Shown piece after piece: positions 8,603-18,590 of a stretch of DNA of 64,000 bases. The stretch's first letter is position 1, and every line of letters begins with the position of its first letter. Source of the stretch: Veillonella rodentium (GTDB taxonomy: Bacteria > Bacillota > Negativicutes > Veillonellales > Veillonellaceae); assembly GCF_900187285.1 (NCBI RefSeq), contig NZ_LT906470.1:1746001-1810000 (forward strand). The letters are read 5' to 3'. A program made the position numbers and the translations under genes. A model generated the notes under the pieces. It saw only the letters and a list, made by a program, of their open reading frames with translations, searched no databases and had not been told where the DNA came from.

Positions 8603-10030
8603 TTATTCCTGTACGGATTCAACAATGGCCTTCCAGTCCGCAATTTGTTTTTCTTCTGCGGCGATAACGGCTTTCCCGTTATTCCGTTGCCGCTCCACAC
8701 AGTCCGGTGCGGTACCGGAGTAGTTGTTACGTCCCGCTATGCAGGCTTCAATAGAGATGGCATCTAAAATATCCGCATCAAAGTGATGAGAGATGGCTTT
8801 GAAATCCTCTACGGATAAATCGAGGAGAACACAGCCTTTTTCGATACAATGATGTACGGCCTTGCCCACGATTTCGTGAGCTTCACGGAACGGAACACCT
8901 TTTTTCGCAAGGTAATCCGCCATATCCGTCGCATTGGAGAAATCGTCATCAAGGACGGCTTTCATATGAGCACCGTTTACCTTCATCCCCCGAATCATAG
9001 CCGCATTGATGGATAATGCAAAGTGAACCGTATCAATGACATCAAAGATACCCTCTTTATCCTCCTGCATATCCTTGTTGTACGTCAACGGCAAACCTTT
9101 GAGGGTCGTTAGCAACCCTAACAGATGTCCATAGGTACGACCTGTTTTGCCGCGCACCAGTTCACATACGTCTGGATTTTTCTTTTGCGGCATGATACTG
9201 GAGCCCGTGCAGTGCGCATCGTCCAATTCAATAAAATTGAACTCATTGGTGGACCATAAAATCAGCTCCTCGCTGAGACGGCTCAAGTGCATCATCACGA
9301 GAGACGCGAAGGACAAAAATTCCACTACGTAATCACGGTCGGATACGGCATCCATACTGTTCTCATAAATACGGGAAAACCCCAATAGCTCCTGTGTATA
9401 CGTCTGATCAATACCGTACGTAGAACCCGCTAATGCACCCGCCCCGAGAGGCATGATATCGGCATGCTTAAAGACCGTCAGCAAACGGTCAAAATCGCGT
9501 TCCAACATGGAAAAATACGCCATCATGTGATGTCCGAACAGCACCGGTTGCGCCCGTTGCAAATGAGTATACCCCGGCATGATTACGTCGCTGTATTTCT
9601 CCGCCGTTTCGATGAGCGCCTTTTGCATATCCACGATGAGTTCGCCCATTTCCACAACGGCCTTGCGCACGTACATATGCAAATCCACCGCACATTGATC
9701 ATTACGACTACGACCCGTATGCAAACGACCGCCCGCTTCACCGATATCGTCGGTGAGGCGCTTTTCAATATTCATATGAATATCTTCAAGGGCTACGGAA
9801 AACGGAAACTCACCCTTATCGATTTGCCCCTTTATCTTCGTTAAGCCCGCCACAATTGCATCCCGATCCGCGTCGGAGATAATATGTTGTTTAGCCAGCA
9901 TTTTCGCATGTGCCTTACTGCCGGCAATATCTTCGGCGTACATCCGAGCGTCAAAAGCGATAGAGGATGTAAAATCCTCTACCGCTTTATCCGTGCCCTT
10001 TGTGAAACGCCCGCCCCACAATTTAGCCAT
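8603..10030 (-). CDS. argH: Argininosuccinate lyase
   Basis: Last step of arginine synthesis: argininosuccinate to arginine plus fumarate, in the cytosol as a tetramer. The 475-residue length is normal. It starts with the family signature [13 protein letters not shown], has TGRSRNDQ and HLQRAQPV, and the mobile catalytic loop [12 protein letters not shown] near residue 285. Its ATG overlaps the TAA of argG by one base (TAATG), so the two genes are one translationally coupled operon. Confidence 0.98.
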   Translation of the reverse strand: MAKLWGGRFTKGTDKAVEDFTSSIAFDARMYAEDIAGSKAHAKMLAKQHIISDADRDAIVAGLTKIKGQIDKGEFPFSVALEDIHMNIEKRLTDDIGEAGGRLHTGRSRNDQCAVDLHMYVRKAVVEMGELIVDMQKALIETAEKYSDVIMPGYTHLQRAQPVLFGHHMMAYFSMLERDFDRLLTVFKHADIMPLGAGALAGSTYGIDQTYTQELLGFSRIYENSMDAVSDRDYVVEFLSFASLVMMHLSRLSEELILWSTNEFNFIELDDAHCTGSSIMPQKKNPDVCELVRGKTGRTYGHLLGLLTTLKGLPLTYNKDMQEDKEGIFDVIDTVHFALSINAAMIRGMKVNGAHMKAVLDDDFSNATDMADYLAKKGVPFREAHEIVGKAVHHCIEKGCVLLDLSVEDFKAISHHFDADILDAISIEACIAGRNNYSGTAPDCVERQRNNGKAVIAAEEKQIADWKAIVESVQE

Positions 10031-11241
10031 TATAAACCTGCCTTTTCTTTCATCAACGCATTAATTTTAAGAGGTAAACCGAACAGGTTGATAAATCCGG
10101 CCGCATCAGCCTGATCATATACATCATCCTCTTCGAATGTTACGAAATCTTCGCTGTACAAGGAATATGGAGAGGTGCTGCCTGCAGAAATGATATTGCC
10201 TTTGTACAATTTGAGTTTCACATCGCCTGTCACCGTCTTCTGCGTTTCATCCACAAATGCCTGCAACGCGTTCATCAACGGCGCAAACCACATGCCGTCA
10301 TACACGAGTTCCGCATACTTGTTCGCAATGAGTTCTTTATAGTGATACGTCGCTCTGTCGAGGCAAAGGTATTCCAATTCTCTATGCGCATACATGATGA
10401 TAGATCCGCCCGGATTTTCATAAACGCCACGGGATTTCATACCTACCAATCTGTTTTCCACGATATCTACGACGCCGACGCCATAATGAGCGCCGATTTC
10501 ATTGAGTTTTTCCAACAATTGTAACGGTGTGCCTTTTTCACCGTCTACGGCTACCGGTACGCCTTCTTTGAAAGTAACCGTCACAAAACCGGCTTCATCA
10601 GGGGCCTGTTCCGGAGTATGCGTCACCAAATACACATCATCTTTAGGCGCATTTGCTGGATTTTCAAGATCGCCGCCTTCGTGAGATAAATGCCATACGT
10701 TTTGGTCCATCGAATACGGATGCGTTTTAGTCGCCACTACAGGGATATTATGCTTTGCCGCATATTCCATGCAGTCCGTACGGGATTTCAAATCCCATTC
10801 CCGCCATGGCGCGATAATTTTCAAGTTCGGTGCAAGGGCTTTGATAGCCAATTCAAACCGCACCTGATCGTTACCTTTGCCGGTCGCACCATGAGCAACC
10901 GCATCGGCGCCTTCTTTAGTGGCGATATTAACCAGAATTTTACCGATTAAAGGTCTCGCAAAGGATGTTCCGAGCAAATATTTACCTTCGTACACGGCAC
11001 CGGCTTTCACAGTAGGCCATACATATTCTTTAACAAATTCCTCCTTCGCATCGACGATATACGCCTTGGACGCGCCGGACGCGATGGCCTTTTTCTCAAC
11101 AGCATCGAAATCCTCAGGCTGCCCCAAATCAACGCACACAGCGATAACTTCGCAACCGTAATTTTCCTTAAGCCAAGGAATGATAACAGATGTGTCCAAC
11201 CCACCAGAATACGCGAGTACTACTTTGTTTGCTTTGCCCAT
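10030..11241 (-). CDS. argG: Argininosuccinate synthase
   Basis: Joins citrulline and aspartate with ATP to form argininosuccinate. The N-terminal pyrophosphatase-type ATP motif AYSGGLDTS is intact, followed by [14 protein letters not shown] and the citrulline/aspartate-binding segment around [12 protein letters not shown]. Length 403 residues is typical. GAGGTG lies upstream of the ATG. Only the last two steps of arginine synthesis are encoded here, so citrulline must come from genes elsewhere. Confidence 0.98.
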   Translation of the reverse strand: MGKANKVVLAYSGGLDTSVIIPWLKENYGCEVIAVCVDLGQPEDFDAVEKKAIASGASKAYIVDAKEEFVKEYVWPTVKAGAVYEGKYLLGTSFARPLIGKILVNIATKEGADAVAHGATGKGNDQVRFELAIKALAPNLKIIAPWREWDLKSRTDCMEYAAKHNIPVVATKTHPYSMDQNVWHLSHEGGDLENPANAPKDDVYLVTHTPEQAPDEAGFVTVTFKEGVPVAVDGEKGTPLQLLEKLNEIGAHYGVGVVDIVENRLVGMKSRGVYENPGGSIIMYAHRELEYLCLDRATYHYKELIANKYAELVYDGMWFAPLMNALQAFVDETQKTVTGDVKLKLYKGNIISAGSTSPYSLYSEDFVTFEEDDVYDQADAAGFINLFGLPLKINALMKEKAGL

Positions 11242-11303
11242 GATAACACCTCATAAACCCATTATATATTTCTATAATATACGTGATACACTATCAGACA
11301 ATT

Positions 11304-11344
11304 GTGAAAGCCCTGTGGCTTTACGGCCCGTGAAAGAATTTCAC
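11304..11344 (-). promoter_or_regulatory. Two tandem hairpins in the argG leader
   Basis: AAAGCC-ctgt-GGCTTT (11307-11322) and GTGAAA-gaa-TTTCAC (11330-11344) lie 60 to 105 bases upstream of argG. Neither has a clear T run on the minus strand. An AT-rich partial dyad (TATATTTCTATAATATA, near 11261-11279) lies between them and the gene and could be an arginine-repressor site. Function is not established. Confidence 0.35.
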
Positions 11345-11465
11345 CAGTCTGACAAAACTTAGTATACACCCGTATATTTATAAATGCAAGTATTGTTTTT
11401 ATGCAACTATGTAATATAATTCGGTTTGTAAGTATTTTAGAATTTTTTTCTGTACAGACAAGCTA

Positions 11466-12341
11466 TTATTCATTTAAATAGTCAACAATAGGAACATTAT
11501 TTAATTTCCCTATATCAAGAGCTTTCCGTTCTCGAACCATTTTATCTATCAATGTACTGAATACCGATTGATCCGTACCATTGAATTCAGAAAAATTATT
11601 CACAAGCAGAATACTCAAAGTATGGTTATCTAATAATTCTTTATCTTTTAATCGTTCTTTTTCCAATATTTCTAATAAGTAATTCTTAAATCCATCACTT
11701 CCGGGTTCTTTAGAAAACTTAGATATTAATAATTTAGAGGTATAGAATTTATATACCTGATTTGTATCTAAATCAATTTTACCTATAGTTCCAAAATCAA
11801 CAAAATAAAACGCATTATTTTGAATACTAAACTCACTATAACGACCTATTGATTTTCCTGTATTCAACTCAATAATTTTATGTTGTAACCCGGAAAGATA
11901 AAATGGATACTTAACAACATAACAATCCGGAAAATTATGCTGTGATTTAATTTCATTGTTTAGAATTTTAGACCATGTATCCTGTTCACTGACATCAAGC
12001 TGCTTAATAGATAGATAACCTCTATTAAAATTTAACTTCACATCAGCCGGTATTGTACTTTCATTAGTATATTTAACAATACTATTTTCTCCAGTGTGTT
12101 CATCATATATACCGTAGCCATACGAAGTGATGTAATAAATTTTATTTTCAATTTCATACATCCCATATACATCTCTGGCAATAACACCATCTGATTTGGA
12201 GTTACTCAACACTTTTTCTTCAGTATCATAATAAATCTCTGAGGTATTGAACCGGTTATCCGAAAAAAGGTAATTAAATATCAAAATAAAAGATACTGTA
12301 CAAAGGCTGATTATGATAAGTAATATTTTTATGTATTTCAT
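11466..12341 (-). CDS. Membrane-anchored hypothetical protein, candidate immunity protein of the CdiA-like toxin
   Basis: I do not recognise a family. The start at 12341 overlaps the stop of the exoprotein gene by one base (TAATG); an earlier in-frame ATG at 12359 is possible. The product (291 residues) begins with a single hydrophobic helix (residues 1-25, MKYIKILLIIISLC) followed by FNYLFSDN, so most of it should face the extracytoplasmic side. The remainder is rich in Tyr, Ile, Asn and Lys with beta-type segments. Position directly behind a CdiA-like gene is where cdiI immunity genes sit. The region is strikingly AT-rich compared with the secretion genes, suggesting exchange by transfer. 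Confidence 0.6.
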   Translation of the reverse strand: MKYIKILLIIISLCTVSFILIFNYLFSDNRFNTSEIYYDTEEKVLSNSKSDGVIARDVYGMYEIENKIYYITSYGYGIYDEHTGENSIVKYTNESTIPADVKLNFNRGYLSIKQLDVSEQDTWSKILNNEIKSQHNFPDCYVVKYPFYLSGLQHKIIELNTGKSIGRYSEFSIQNNAFYFVDFGTIGKIDLDTNQVYKFYTSKLLISKFSKEPGSDGFKNYLLEILEKERLKDKELLDNHTLSILLVNNFSEFNGTDQSVFSTLIDKMVRERKALDIGKLNNVPIVDYLNE

Positions 12342-15300
12342 TATCCATTTTTTACCCATACAATATAATTTACATTTTTTCCTTTTTTAGCATCATATAT
12401 AGTTATTAATCTGCCGCCTGAATTTAGTTGCTCCTTAATAAAATCAACCAAACTAGTCTTACTTGGAATTTTAGGCCCATTTTTATCTACAAATCTCTTA
12501 ATAACAGCAATACTAGGAGCCTGTTTGACTATACGATCACCAATAATTCGTATTTCATTTCGTTTTTCCATTTCTTCTAATCTAAGCATATCCACCGGTA
12601 CAGCCTCAAGCCTAAATTTAATCATCCATTCATAAGCTTGTAAATGCCCTAGTTCCATTCCCCTAGCACCTATATTATTTAATACATCTGTAGGAGATGT
12701 ACCTTTATGATACTCATAATTTGAGTTATCAACTAATAATGAATTTGTGTAAATTTTATTTTTTGAATCTTTTCGAGCCTCCGAATTAAACTCATGTCTT
12801 CCTGCACTTACAAAAGCAAAAAAATCTAATATTTTATCACTTGTAGGGTTTCCATTATATGAAATGTTAGTTTTTATGTTAATAGTTTTTCCAACCGTAC
12901 CATTATTAACTGCGAATTCAATAGTATCCTTGATAGCTTTCTGCATTTCAATACCCTCCATTATTACACTACCTAATTGAGAGTTTGCAATAAATTCATA
13001 TTTACGATGTGATAATAAAATCAATCCCTTATCTCCATAATTTAATTGATTATTATAATCTGAATCTATATTCATCATTAAAAATGCACCATTTTCTTTA
13101 AAAGGATTGGTATTATTTGCCGCATTTGCCAACGATCTAAAAAAACCTTGTGGTACATTACGAAAATCAATACCAACATCCACTGGACCAAGTTCCTTTA
13201 CCAAATTTAAACTATTAGAAATTTCCTCAAAACTCACATCGGAATTTACATTATAAGCCTTTGCTTCAGCATCCTTTTCATACAAAAACATCTCATTAGA
13301 TCGATTTACTTCACTAACAGACACCTCATTCCATTTTGTTCCATAACTTGCTATAGCTGCACCTAAATTAGGATCAGAATCTGTAGAGAAATTTACTAAA
13401 GCTCCCAATCCAGCACTTAACCACTGTGCTAAATCAGAATTACTTTTAGCTAATTTTCTTATTTCACCTATTAACATTTCATTAGTCATAGTGGCCTTAA
13501 ATCCACTACCAGGTGCATTACCGGCTATACGAGCTGCCCATTCACCAATAATACCGTGAGCAATAGACTTAGCCAATTTACCATCCTTAGTTGTTGGTTG
13601 CCAATTATGTAATTGTTCATAAGCATTTTGTGAGAATAGACGAGCCAACTCCTGACGTTCTTCAATTTTCTTTTTATCAAAAATCTTATCTAGTTGATGT
13701 AATGTATTTTCGGTATTCGTATTAATGGTTTTAGTATCAATCTCTTTACCATCTACTGTAAGTATACCATCAGAAATAGCAGATTGAGTAGTGGAGCTTG
13801 CTTTACCTTTAGAGCCTACGCCTAAATTCGGAACTAGACCGATATTGTTATAAATTTTATCGTAACCTTTTTTATCGTTAGTCTTCATCTCTTCGAGTTT
13901 CTTTTTACTACCATAGTAGTTATAGCCAATACCATTATTGCTATAAGTATACTCAGCTTCATTATGGATATCTTTCATCTCTAGAGATTTTGTAGCCAAT
14001 TTATTCTTAGCTTTCGGAGCATCACTTTTAATCAAAGCCCCTTCTAAGGTTGTCACATTGCCTGTATGAATATCGTATCCTTCATCACCGGCATAGATCC
14101 CCGCCTGTTTCGTCACGCTCTTCCACTTACTATCAATGCGACCGACGCTAGCACTGATACTGCCGGTAGGATCCTTGAAATTAGGTTTAGAGGAAATGGA
14201 GAATCCACCGGATTTACTATGTTCTTTAAAGTTATCTACATCTTGTAAGCTCCGAATCGTCAAATCACGTCCGGTATCTACCTGCACCTTCTTACCGAAC
14301 ACAGTAGACCCTATGATATTTGTATCTCGATGCGCCTTAAGTTGCGCAAGCTCTGTAGCCTTTATGGTTGCCGGTACATAGCTTTCCTGATGCGTATCCC
14401 CCTGTTGACGTGCCATATGCCCACTGGCATTGACATCTAATAGACTACCGGTCATTAAGCTAAGATTAGCACCCACACTCCAACCGGAGCTTTTGTAGTT
14501 ATTCTTCACATCTACTATATTCTTACCGGCTTCAAGATTAATATCGCCGGCACTAGCTAGACTGAGAGATTGAGCAGATACGCTTTCACCGGTAAGAGTA
14601 ATGCCTTTGTTTTTAGCATCACGAGCCGTCATGCGAACATCACCATCACTAATAACGGTACCACCCTTATAAGTTGCCGTATCTACAGTTTGCCCTTGTT
14701 TCTGTGAGGTGCTACCAATTGACACGGACAAATTGACAGCATCATCAATATTCTTTTGCCCACGCTGAGAATGACCTTTTGTATCTTTTAACACATTGCC
14801 ATTCGCATCACGAAGTTTGACCCCCTTAACCGCTTTATCTACCGCTGCATACCCATCTTGCAACTGCTTACGAGCTTCATTGAGTTCAAGGACTGCTAAC
14901 CGTTTATCATCACGTCCCCCTGCTTGTTTAATGGTTCGTGTTGCATTCGTTACACTATCAGCTAAAGCACCCCCTAACGACACGGTTAAACCGGACTTTT
15001 TATAGCGGTCATCATGTGTCATATGTTGCGTATCCGTATTACCGTCAAGGGTCACTGCAGTCCCTTCAATCGTTGTACCGGTTTTACTCAATATGTCAGC
15101 ACTAGTAAGATGTACCGTATCATTAGCCGTAATAGTTACCTTACCCTTTGTACTGGCAATGGTATTACGTGCCGTTTCTTCTTCACGATTAGTATCGTCT
15201 ACATTTCGTTTTTCCGTACCGATAGTAAATCCGATACCACTTCCTATTAACCCTGACGTTTTATGACGATATGTACTCGTTTCTTCCGCTATATTCTTAT

Positions 15301-18300
15301 CCGCACCGAGTTCAACCTTGCCAGCTGCTGTCACTTGAACGCCTTTTTCACCCATTAGTTTAGCAGATTGCCCCGTCACATCATGACCAGATCTGATTGC
15401 AACATCTTTACCGCTTACAACAGACCCTGTTACAGCAGTCACTTGTGCCACGCCGGTCGCATCCGTACGTTCCCGTTTAACTAAACTTTTCTTCTTGTCC
15501 TTATACACATGATTGGCGGAGCTTGTAGCTGATGCAGTATCCAGTTTTACATTCTGTCCTTCCACCTGTGCCTTATCAGCGGCCAGAATTTCACTACCAC
15601 TAAGTACTACATCAGCATTCGCAGCCACAGTTACATTATTACCTTCCACGCTGCTGCCTACAGAGGTCGCTTCATTCACTAAATCATGTGTTTCTGTAGT
15701 CTGAGAATGACCGCCACCGGATTTACCTTTGTCATAGCGATGTTCCTCTAATTCATGACTTGCTGTCATAGACTGCATGTTTACCTGGCGTCCGGCTACC
15801 ACGGTAGCATCCTTACCCGACGTCACCGTACCGGCCTGCATCGCAACATCACGGCCTGCCGTCACCACAGCATCGCCTTTCGCCGTAATTTGACCTTGAT
15901 CTACAGCGGTTACCGTTTCACGGCGGCTATTGGCACTGTTCCATACAATCTTACTATTGCCGGCTTCGTACTTAACACCGTTATTGATAACATCACGATC
16001 CGCCGCCACGACAAGCTTTCCTGTTTCATCGGTTTGCTTAATCGTGCCGCCTTCATTTATCATATTATTCTTAGCATATACAGTTGTACGATCACGGCCT
16101 TCTATCGTACCTTGTGTATTACGAACATCGGTATCCGCCGCCACTGTCGTTGTACGCCCTTTAATCAGTCCGTTATCATTGTGAATCGTATGACCATGTA
16201 CAGTTATCGCATCATCCGCCACTATACTGCCGCTGTTATGCATCGTACCCACTTGCAAATTAATCGATTGAGCCTGCATATTCGCTGCCCCCTCGACACG
16301 TTGTGTGGTCGGCGCCAAATATAACGTCGGCACGAGTAAGGTTTCAGTCTTACCATTCGGCAATACCACCGGTTGACTGACAAGCATTACCACATCTTCC
16401 GTCAATTGCTGTTGCTCCGCCTCAGTTAATCCTTGTCCGAGCATCATGGATTTAGACTTCATCACGGTAAGACCTGCATCCATTAATTTACGGTACTGCT
16501 CTTCTTCTGTAAGCCCCGCCTGCAATCTACTTTTACCCGTTTGACGTAAAATAGACTGCATCACCAACTGTTGTTCGTAGTACCCATCCCCCAATCGTTT
16601 CTGTACACGCATGGGATTCAATTGTAAACGGGTTAACACATAATCAGAAGATAAGAAGGTTCTTCGATTGGTAAAATTCGGATCCGTTTCCATCGCATAC
16701 GTTGTATTCGGATTGGTAGATAACTGACTCATAGTCGCCAATACCGACGTATCCACCGTAGCCCCGGTTGTACTATTAGCTACATGACTGCCATAGACAG
16801 TTAACGGTATATCTATCGGCTGCACTACATCATTATGATACTCCGCCTCACGAACATTTGTGGAATCCCATCCATGATGTTTATGGCGACTATACCCTGT
16901 AGCCGTACCATTTTCACTAATATATTCATGTCCCTTCGGATTGTTGGCTTCATAGTGACCGATATTACCGGTCAGAATGCCCGCTGCACTGATTTGACTG
17001 GCATCATTAGTCACAACATCCGCTTCAATCTGTAAATTACCGCCGGAAATAATACGTCCCGGTTTAGAGGTATCTACTACTTCTTTTACCCGCGTGCGGT
17101 CATATTCATATTTAGTCCAGCTATCATGATGCTGTCCATTAATAGACAGTTGTAAATTCTCAGAAGAATGAACTACGACCTTATCTTGTGGAATCGGATC
17201 ATCATGACCATAAATGCGTTCCTCAGATAGCTGATATCGTTTGATACTGCCTTCCGGTGCCACTTCATTTTTAACGTGCTCCGTAGTTCCCGTGGTAGCC
17301 CGTTTCAACGTAACGCCACCATTTGTATTAGCAATGGATTTGGCGAGAATCATACCTTGCTGACCGGCCTCAATAGTGGCCGCCACATTAGTCAACGTAT
17401 CCATCTTACCGGCTACAGCGCCGTTATAATCCATCGTCTTTCCAAGTTGTAACACGCCTTCTGACTTCAGCACACTACCATTCGTATTCTGTATGGCCTT
17501 TGTCGCCACCGCTAAATTCTTACGCGCAATGAGTACCGGTGCATCTTTTGTAACGGCATTACCGGTTTGTGTGAAAGCCTCCGCCGAAATGCGTGCCGAG
17601 TCAGCATACAATTTAGCTTGACCGACTTGCGTAAAGCCTTTTGCGCTAATGCTCATATCCGGCGCCACCACAGTACCACTATTTTGCACCTTGCCGGTAC
17701 TGTCTACAGAAATATGATTCTGTGCGGAAAGAATCCCTTTGTTGTTCACACCGAAACCATCATTGGTTCCCACTAAATACATGCTGTTTGCATACATACC
17801 GCCAATGCGAGATACATCAAGGCCTACCTTCTCTGAGTTGCCCGTCTTGGTAACATTAGTTACCTTACCGCTACCGTCGACAGATACTGTATTGTTACCG
17901 GTTACCACATGGCCTTCATTCGCCCATACCTTGCCGTTGAGCTGTACCGCTTCCGCCAAAATATCCGTGCGAGATGTACGCGATGCATCGAGACCTTGTC
18001 CGGATACCGTCACCGCACCTTGCTTCACATCATATCCGGCAATAGTTCCATCGGTAATAATAGGGTTTCCTGTTGTCAACGTAGCGGCACTGGCATTAAT
18101 GAACGTCCCATTATTAATGGCAATCCCATTAGGATTAGCAATGATAACATGTGCCTTACGCCCTGCTACCTCCAACGCACCATTCATAGCCGTCGCGCCC
18201 GTTCCGGTTACTTCATTTAGAATCGTCTTAGCTGCGGCGCCTCTCAACTTCGGATTCCCCATCACATAGCCGGCCAGTTCCGTAGATACAGGACGCTTCG

Positions 18301-18547
18301 AGTTATTTAAAATAACCCCTTTCTCATCTACATTAAACATATCATATTGATTGTGAGATAACCCCTTAGCATTCGGTTTATTAATATTGACAATGGGGGT
18401 CCCATTAGGAGCTTCATCCATAGCAGGACCCATTGTACCTTGATTCGGTACGACAGACTGTGCCACAGCCAGCGGAATCCAAGGCCCGGAATTTGTCACT
18501 AACAGGGCTGCACATACAGCGGTCGCAGTATACTGTTTGATTTTCAT
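12341..18547 (-). CDS. cdiA: CdiA-like two-partner secretion exoprotein (filamentous haemagglutinin family)
   Basis: Large secreted effector-carrying protein, 2068 residues. The ATG at 18547 is chosen because AAGGAGAG precedes it. A signal peptide is followed by a TPS domain (about residues 40-250) with the signature AHVIIANPNGIAINNG, which directs export through the TpsB partner just upstream. The middle is beta-helical repeats with DVTGQSAKLMG-type and haemagglutinin-repeat segments (VTVAANADVVLSG). Around residues 1500-1680 is a pretoxin-like stretch (STTQSAISDGILTVDGKE, then NSDLAQWLSAGLGALVN). The last 300 or so residues are AT-rich, unrelated to the repeats, and are the candidate toxin; I recognise no known nuclease or pore family. 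At about 2000 residues it is shorter than most CdiA proteins. Confidence 0.88.
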   Translation of the reverse strand: MKIKQYTATAVCAALLVTNSGPWIPLAVAQSVVPNQGTMGPAMDEAPNGTPIVNINKPNAKGLSHNQYDMFNVDEKGVILNNSKRPVSTELAGYVMGNPKLRGAAAKTILNEVTGTGATAMNGALEVAGRKAHVIIANPNGIAINNGTFINASAATLTTGNPIITDGTIAGYDVKQGAVTVSGQGLDASRTSRTDILAEAVQLNGKVWANEGHVVTGNNTVSVDGSGKVTNVTKTGNSEKVGLDVSRIGGMYANSMYLVGTNDGFGVNNKGILSAQNHISVDSTGKVQNSGTVVAPDMSISAKGFTQVGQAKLYADSARISAEAFTQTGNAVTKDAPVLIARKNLAVATKAIQNTNGSVLKSEGVLQLGKTMDYNGAVAGKMDTLTNVAATIEAGQQGMILAKSIANTNGGVTLKRATTGTTEHVKNEVAPEGSIKRYQLSEERIYGHDDPIPQDKVVVHSSENLQLSINGQHHDSWTKYEYDRTRVKEVVDTSKPGRIISGGNLQIEADVVTNDASQISAAGILTGNIGHYEANNPKGHEYISENGTATGYSRHKHHGWDSTNVREAEYHNDVVQPIDIPLTVYGSHVANSTTGATVDTSVLATMSQLSTNPNTTYAMETDPNFTNRRTFLSSDYVLTRLQLNPMRVQKRLGDGYYEQQLVMQSILRQTGKSRLQAGLTEEEQYRKLMDAGLTVMKSKSMMLGQGLTEAEQQQLTEDVVMLVSQPVVLPNGKTETLLVPTLYLAPTTQRVEGAANMQAQSINLQVGTMHNSGSIVADDAITVHGHTIHNDNGLIKGRTTTVAADTDVRNTQGTIEGRDRTTVYAKNNMINEGGTIKQTDETGKLVVAADRDVINNGVKYEAGNSKIVWNSANSRRETVTAVDQGQITAKGDAVVTAGRDVAMQAGTVTSGKDATVVAGRQVNMQSMTASHELEEHRYDKGKSGGGHSQTTETHDLVNEATSVGSSVEGNNVTVAANADVVLSGSEILAADKAQVEGQNVKLDTASATSSANHVYKDKKKSLVKRERTDATGVAQVTAVTGSVVSGKDVAIRSGHDVTGQSAKLMGEKGVQVTAAGKVELGADKNIAEETSTYRHKTSGLIGSGIGFTIGTEKRNVDDTNREEETARNTIASTKGKVTITANDTVHLTSADILSKTGTTIEGTAVTLDGNTDTQHMTHDDRYKKSGLTVSLGGALADSVTNATRTIKQAGGRDDKRLAVLELNEARKQLQDGYAAVDKAVKGVKLRDANGNVLKDTKGHSQRGQKNIDDAVNLSVSIGSTSQKQGQTVDTATYKGGTVISDGDVRMTARDAKNKGITLTGESVSAQSLSLASAGDINLEAGKNIVDVKNNYKSSGWSVGANLSLMTGSLLDVNASGHMARQQGDTHQESYVPATIKATELAQLKAHRDTNIIGSTVFGKKVQVDTGRDLTIRSLQDVDNFKEHSKSGGFSISSKPNFKDPTGSISASVGRIDSKWKSVTKQAGIYAGDEGYDIHTGNVTTLEGALIKSDAPKAKNKLATKSLEMKDIHNEAEYTYSNNGIGYNYYGSKKKLEEMKTNDKKGYDKIYNNIGLVPNLGVGSKGKASSTTQSAISDGILTVDGKEIDTKTINTNTENTLHQLDKIFDKKKIEERQELARLFSQNAYEQLHNWQPTTKDGKLAKSIAHGIIGEWAARIAGNAPGSGFKATMTNEMLIGEIRKLAKSNSDLAQWLSAGLGALVNFSTDSDPNLGAAIASYGTKWNEVSVSEVNRSNEMFLYEKDAEAKAYNVNSDVSFEEISNSLNLVKELGPVDVGIDFRNVPQGFFRSLANAANNTNPFKENGAFLMMNIDSDYNNQLNYGDKGLILLSHRKYEFIANSQLGSVIMEGIEMQKAIKDTIEFAVNNGTVGKTINIKTNISYNGNPTSDKILDFFAFVSAGRHEFNSEARKDSKNKIYTNSLLVDNSNYEYHKGTSPTDVLNNIGARGMELGHLQAYEWMIKFRLEAVPVDMLRLEEMEKRNEIRIIGDRIVKQAPSIAVIKRFVDKNGPKIPSKTSLVDFIKEQLNSGGRLITIYDAKKGKNVNYIVWVKNG

Positions 18548-18590
18548 GGTTCTCTCCTTATACACACTCATCTGATAACACACATATTAA

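Noticed and set aside
15755-16324. 189-codon plus-strand frame, and a similar one at 17739-18269
   Set aside because: Both lie antisense inside the repetitive exoprotein gene; the repeats alone explain the lack of stops.
12341-18547. Adhesin-only reading of the large exoprotein
   Set aside because: Kept as possible, but the pretoxin-like stretch, the AT-rich C-terminus and the coupled downstream gene fit a CdiA-type toxin better.
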